Shown: piece by piece, positions 58,991 to 64,000 of the stretch
How the letters are laid out: every line of letters begins with the position of its first letter
How positions within the stretch are numbered: the first letter of the stretch is position 1
Assembly (NCBI GenBank): GCA_030544235.1
Contig: CM060478.1
Coordinates: 2,469,227-2,533,226, forward strand
Reading direction: 5' to 3'
Source: Lepturacanthus savala
Taxonomy: Eukaryota; Chordata; Actinopteri; Scombriformes; Trichiuridae
DNA: 64,000 nucleotides
Notes under the pieces: model-generated
What the model saw: the letters and a program-made list of their open reading frames with translations, nothing else
What the model was told of the DNA's origin: nothing
The model's database searches: none
Translations under genes and position numbers: made by a program

Positions 58991-60039
58991 CCAGTTCTCT
59001 TCTTTATAATGATGTCTGACAAAGTAAAAGTAGTATTAAACAACAAGAAAATAATGAATTGATGATATTTTTCATGCAATTTCTTGCATTTATATTTAAA
59101 TATGTTGATATGTACATTATATTTAGTTTGGAATTAAAGCAAAAGCAAATGTTAACGTAAAAACCTTGAATTAAAATGACATGAGCGATCAAATCGTGTC
59201 GCAATAAAAGGGATGAAGAAGTAATTAAATGATTAAATTAATAAATCCAACTACTTTTAAACCATTACACCAATTAAAGTTATTTTCTCAGTGCAGAACT
59301 GGGTGATCTTTTCATTCGAGGAGCTGGGTTTGAGCTGGATGTTTGTCATTCAGGCTGAAAAGAAACTCGTTAAAAAGCTCGTTTTAAAAATAGCGACGTG
59401 AACAAAACGATGAGCAAACACCAGCAGGAACAACGGCTTCCTTCTTCTCGTCTCCTCCCGCTTCCACACAGACTGAAAACCACCATTTCTCATCGTTAGC
59501 TCATCGTTAGCTCGTCCTTTAGCCGATCCATTAGGTCGACTGCATCCTCTTCCCGTGGCGTCCGTCTCGTTATGGCCCCGCCCCCTCGTCTGAACATCCC
59601 ATAGAGGGCAGCTGCATCAGGAAGGGAGTGAATGGAAGAGTGTGGAGTGTAGAAATAATGAACGGATGTATAATTAACAGCCTGGTCATTAGATTTCTCA
59701 CATTTCTGACACTTCATCTAGTTTATTTTCACAGGAACATCAGGCTTCATCCAGACGGGGGTTAATTAACCACTTTATTTAAGTCCATTCCTGCAGAAAA
59801 GCTGGATCTAAGTTGTTAACTAGTACTGGATTCATAAAAATGAGTTAACTGGTTATTTTTCTACCATTTAAATGTCTCATATTCTACATTTTACTGTGTT
59901 TTATTGTGGATTTTTCATCTCTAACCAGATTTAAAGCAGCAAAGATCATCTCAGTCTAGTTTCCACTTCTTCTCCTCCTCTTTAAATGACTGTAAAGGTC
60001 AATTATCACATGAAACAAATGTTTTGATAATCAATCAGT
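58988..60039. other. Intergenic DNA with an inverted repeat end
   Basis: The segment 59748-59825 (CAGACGGGGGTTAATTAACC ... AGCTGGATCTAAGTTGTTAA) is the inverse of 25835-25925. A 73-codon - strand frame at 59496-59717 lacks support. Confidence 0.5.
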
Positions 60040-60600
60040 TGATTTGAGTCACTAATCGATTCATCGTTTCAATAATCAATAGATTCATTGACTATTCAAA
60101 TAATCGTGGCAGCAATTAAGTAATTGTTAGTAGAACTATAACAATTGGTTGATTAATCAATTAGTGACCAACTGTTATATTCATTTGATAATTGATTAAT
60201 TGATTTGAGTCATTTTTTAAGAAGAAAATGGTTCCAGCTTCTTAAATCTGATTATTTTCTAGTTTCTTTGGGACATTTTACACCATTTAATGAACCAAAC
60301 AATCGATTAATCACTTCAATAATCGATCAAATCAACTGATAAAACAGTTTTTAGTTGCAGCTCTTGATGTTTCCCACTTCTTTTCTCCAGCTTCTTCCTC
60401 CTCCTCTTTAAATGGCTGTTGGTGCTGACTGTATAGTAGTGACATCACAACTTCACGGATGTCATGACTGCTTGTTTTAAGGCTCAGTTTCTGAATCCAG
60501 GCTGTGACATGGGACAGTATTAATACACTCTCTGCTGTTATATATACAGTAAATATATATATAGGCTCTAATAAATCTATTATTCATTGGAATTAAACTG
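60040..60600 (-). repeat. Duplicated block, second copy
   Basis: Same compound as 56403-56960, in the same orientation, about 3.6 kb downstream. It differs by small indels (for example an added AAATGG before TTCCAGCTTC, and an added ACCATTTAATGAACC). A third partial trace of the CTTCTCCTCCTCTTTAAATG segment lies at about 59965. Confidence 0.82.
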
Positions 60601-61339
60601 ATTACATTTCAATACAAATGTGTGATCTAAAACCTTTGAACTGTAGAGTTTATATAATCCCTTTGAAATATGAATTGCAAAAAAAATAAATGTGTGAATG
60701 TTGTTCATTACTTTGTACTTTTGTCTCCTATGTCACCTTGTCTGCTACTAATAAAATAAAAAAAGCAAACGGCAGTAAAGAGGACGGCATCGTAACGACG
60801 CAGCGTTTTTTAAATATAAACTAGTCCGGACAGTCGTCACCTTCAAGCCGTTTTCTATGTAAAACACCTGCCGAGTTGAGTCAAACCAGTAAAACACGGC
60901 TGCTTTTCCACGTCTCTCCTCTTTCATCCCTTATTTGACAGGGGTTCATGCAGCCCTGTTGCATTTCCCTTTATAAAACCTCATTAATCTCCGCAGCTCT
61001 GCGGCAGGTGTGAAGTAATGTTAAGGTGATGTGTCGTCACCATGGAGATCTGCAGAGTTCATGTGTGATAAGGAAATAACGGACACTGACTAAATTGTAA
61101 TTAAAACCCGAGGAGTTTGAGGTGAAGGGTTTTGTATTTGAGCTGTGCAGATCAGGAACGAGTAGAAATGTCAAGTCAATTATGTGTCACATGACCGGTT
61201 CCCCCTCTGCACTTTATCTCCATTATCTCCATGACGTGACCATCAGGATAAAGGTGAAGACAGGAAGTCTCTGCTTTGTCTAAATCACACAGAACGTCTA
61301 CTACGGGTCAGATTTTATTAAGCTTTGAAAGCTTACAGT
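60601..61339. other. Intergenic DNA, partly of balanced composition
   Basis: From 60780 to 61100 there is a repeat-free, moderately GC-rich stretch that could be conserved noncoding DNA. No exon is recognised. Confidence 0.4.
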
Positions 61340-62086
61340 AAGGTCCCCATAAACCACCCCTACATCAATGTCCCCATAAACCACCCCTACAACTAGGTCC
61401 CCATAAACCACCCCTACATCAATGTCCCCATAAACCACCCCTACAACAATGTCCCCATAAACCACCCCTACAAAAAAGTACCCATAAACCACCCCTACAC
61501 CAAAGTCCCCATAAAACACCCCTACAACTAGGTCCCCATAAACCACCCCTACAACAATGTCCCCATAAAACACCCCTACAACTAGGTCCCCATAAACCAC
61601 CCCTACAACAAAGTCCCCATAAACCACCCCTACACTAAAGTCCTCATAAACCACCCCTACAACAATGTCCCCATAAACCACTCCTACAACAATATCCCCA
61701 AAGGGTATACAACAAAGTCCCCCTACAACAAAGTCCCCATAAAACACCCCTACAACAAAGTCCCCATAAACCACCACTACAACAATGTCCCCATAAACCA
61801 CCCCTACAACAAAGTCCCCATAAACCACCCCTACACTAAAGTCCTCATAAACCACCCCTACAACAATGTCCCCATAAACCACCCCTACAACAATATCCCC
61901 ATAGGGGATACAACAAAGTCCCCCTACAACAAAGTCCCCATAAAACACCCCTACAACAAAGTCCCCATAAACCACCACTACAACAATGTCCCCATAGGGG
62001 ATACAACAAAGTCCCCCTACAACAAAGTCCCCATAAAACACCCCTACAACAATGTCCCCTTAAACCACCCCTACAACAAAGTCCCT
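61340..62086. repeat. 27-bp minisatellite B (GTCCCCATAAACCACCCC), about 27 copies
   Basis: Units read GTCCCCATAAACCACCCC followed by TACAACAAA, TACAACAAT, TACATCAAT or TACAACTAG. Shortened units containing GGTATACAACAAAG or GGATACAACAAAG recur near 61702, 61904 and 61999 and mark larger duplications of part of the array. The unit length is a multiple of three, so the - strand shows a spurious 246-codon frame of GDIVVGVVY-like repeats. It is unrelated in sequence to minisatellite A. Confidence 0.96.
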
Positions 62087-63050
62087 ATTTGTTCCTCCAG
62101 GCGGAGTCTATAGAAAATAGTGATGCTGAAAACAGCAGGGGTGGTTATTATGGTTACAATTAGGTTGATTTTTCCACTTGACGACGTGGCCTCATATCTT
62201 TGACAATAACATAAGACATGGTCCTTCAGGGTTTCCATTGTGAGACGATGTTAAAGTTCAATAATTTAATGCAAATACATCTGCAGCGACCACTTTGTGA
62301 CAGGTAGGTCTATATTAGACAGTTACTGACAGTTACTTTACAGCAGTTTAATACTGAATCTAGGCTTTTGGACATTATAGATGCTAATGCTAGCGGCTAG
62401 CATAGCCACATAAAACAATAAGAACAAACCGGACCCACCTGTTGACAAAAAACCTGCATATAGCACATGTATAAAACACATTATTCTGTCTCTTTGTGTT
62501 TTAATTAAGCTACAAATGACTCAGACATACACAAGAATTCCAATGTACTTGTTAAAACTTGTTTTTAACCTGTGTTTTTAACCGAGTATGTTCTACAAGG
62601 GTTTGCACATATTTATAATTAGATTTTAATCTGTCTTTGTACATTATAATGTTCTGCTTATACAAAAAAAATCAAAAAGTTGTATGCCTCCAAACGTTTA
62701 TAGGCTTTTTATTTAGTATTTTGTGTAATAATTGGTCTGTAGGACGAGGTTATTGGTGATGTCAACAGCAAATTGTTCAGTTCTTTACTGAAATTCATTA
62801 AATAGTGACGTCCAATATGAGGTTTTTTCATTAATTCTCTTGTAATCTTTCGACAAAAAAATATATATATAGTTAATTCTGACTTGAGTCTCAATAAATG
62901 TGTAATAATCAAAGTGAAAACATGTGAAAATTCATTATTAGGTAACGCATGAAGCTGAAACTCTCCTCTAAATGTTTTCCTGAGTCTTCTTCCTTATTAT
63001 CCAGAAGAGTCATGATGCTAAAGTCAGAATTCCTTTGCATCACCCGCTTT
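62087..63050. other. Intergenic DNA, no gene recognised
   Basis: AT-rich sequence with no repeat partner in the window; a short - strand frame at 62709-62912 is unremarkable. Confidence 0.5.
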
Positions 63051-63059
63051 ATAAGTGAT

Positions 63060-63440
63060 TCAGAAGCCAGATCTTTACAATAATAGCAGGTATTTACAGA
63101 CGCCTTAATGGCAACGACACGCCAACCTGTGGCGTAGGTTGGTGACGCCCGGATTTACGGATCTGAACCGATCACCTGCAAATAAGGACGTGGACGACGT
63201 GAGGTCTGATTAGATTTAATTTCCTGACCCTATTTGCCAAATGGGGGCAGGAAATTGGCGAGTTGTCAGCTGCCCGGGACGTAGCGTCTGCCAGGATCCC
63301 TGATCTGGCGTCTCTGCTGCTGAACACCTTTGATCCGTTGAGCTGCGCCAAACACTATTCTGCTGATTAATGTTCCCGGCACACGCTCTAATTTAATTGT
63401 TGCATCTGCTGAGAGTTTGAGTTTGTTGTGGCTTCAGGAC
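63060..63440. other. Candidate conserved noncoding block
   Basis: A 380-base stretch of balanced composition without repeats (ACGCCCGGATTTACGGATCT, GAGTTGTCAGCTGCCCGGGA) stands out from AT-rich surroundings. Stops occur in all frames. Confidence 0.25.
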
Positions 63441-63654
63441 GCTGGCATACGCTTTCACTTTCCTTTTAGTCCATTTCAAAGGGGAATGATGATTCTATTG
63501 CTGTCGATGAATCCTTTTCCTATTGTAGTCAGGCCATTATGTGGTGCCGTGTGTATCAATGAGGAAAAATGACATTTAAATGATTTTAGCAGTTTAAAAA
63601 GATTAAAAAATGTAAGGAAATCTGAATATTATCCATATCCACTGTATTAATTAG

Positions 63655-64000
63655 CCTTTAACCCATTGAAGCCTATGAGCCTTTAAGTCTACGACTGTCA
63701 TTTTATACTTTTATACTTCTTGCTTCTTCCTTTCTAAGAACATAGAGAAGACAAACCCTCCCAGAAATATATATATACACATATATATATATATATTTAA
63801 TAATTCAAGTCTATAGAATAATCTCTCAAAATATAACCATGTACATGGGATAAATAGGTTTTTGTTTATGAGCAGATTTGTGCAAGCAGCAACTATAACA
63901 GCCATTAAAATGCATTTTTTTTTTGCAAAAAACGAGTACAAAATAGTATTAAATTGAAAATATCATTTATTCTAATAGCAATTTATAGCACAAGACCCAA
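63655..64000. repeat. Dispersed repeat running off the window end
   Basis: TTTAACCCATTGAAGCC resembles the start of the repeat at 31037. The segment 63840-63925 (GGGATAAATAGGTTTTTGTT ... GCAAGCAGCAACTATAACAG) is the inverse of 34640-34745. A TATATA tract lies at 63767-63797. Confidence 0.55.

Noticed and set aside
59496..59717. - strand frame ending FRRGGGAITRRTPREEDAVD
   Set aside because: No homology recognised, no splice or polyadenylation context, and a simple duplication (CATCGTTAGCT twice) at its end.
61301..62041. 246-codon - strand frame of GDIVVGVVY repeats
   Set aside because: By-product of a 27-bp minisatellite; no start context, conserved domain or splice support.

Overview
This is a window of vertebrate nuclear DNA, most likely from a ray-finned (teleost, probably percomorph) fish. 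The sequence is AT-rich and gene-poor. It has spliced exons with GT-AG borders, many long (CA/GT)n tracts, and degraded repeat types typical of teleosts: Tc1-like, hAT and TTAA-target elements, LINE reverse-transcriptase fragments and a tRNA-related SINE. There are no bacterial features (operons, ribosome binding sites, CRISPR).

Only one gene can be named. Four consecutive + strand exons at 9271-9345, 11639-11756, 12632-12789 and 13982-14062 join in frame. They encode the C-terminal tail of the kinesin-6 motor KIF20B (MPHOSPH1) and end at a TAA at 14060-14062. The motifs GTLQKIGEFLQSSP, SKAKK, KRKLF and SDHQIIKRRLRS match the conserved vertebrate KIF20B tail. Bases 1-9270 look like upstream intron filled with dispersed repeats. 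The intron at 9346-11638 is mostly a 1.9-kb minisatellite with a 21-bp unit.

Downstream, 15.1-20.2 kb is a cluster of tandem arrays: GT, AT, a 27-bp unit, a 13-bp unit, the 27-bp unit again, and another 13-bp unit organised into 46-bp higher-order repeats. From 20 kb to the end the DNA appears intergenic. It holds a 57-bp array (25 kb), a second unrelated 27-bp array (61.3-62.1 kb) and many transposon remnants. These include three copies of one TTAA-target MITE, three hAT-type elements with 8-bp target duplications, a Tc1-like transposase fragment, LINE pieces, fold-back elements and duplicated blocks. Two terminal-exon-like segments (31716-32035, + strand; about 57045-57243, - strand) might belong to unannotated transcripts, but I recognise no protein in them.

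Large reading frames elsewhere are by-products of tandem units whose length is a multiple of three, or of dinucleotide repeats. I found no convincing new biological system. The notable points are the density and organisation of the minisatellites, the VNTR packed inside a mitotic-kinesin intron, and the well-preserved MITE insertions.
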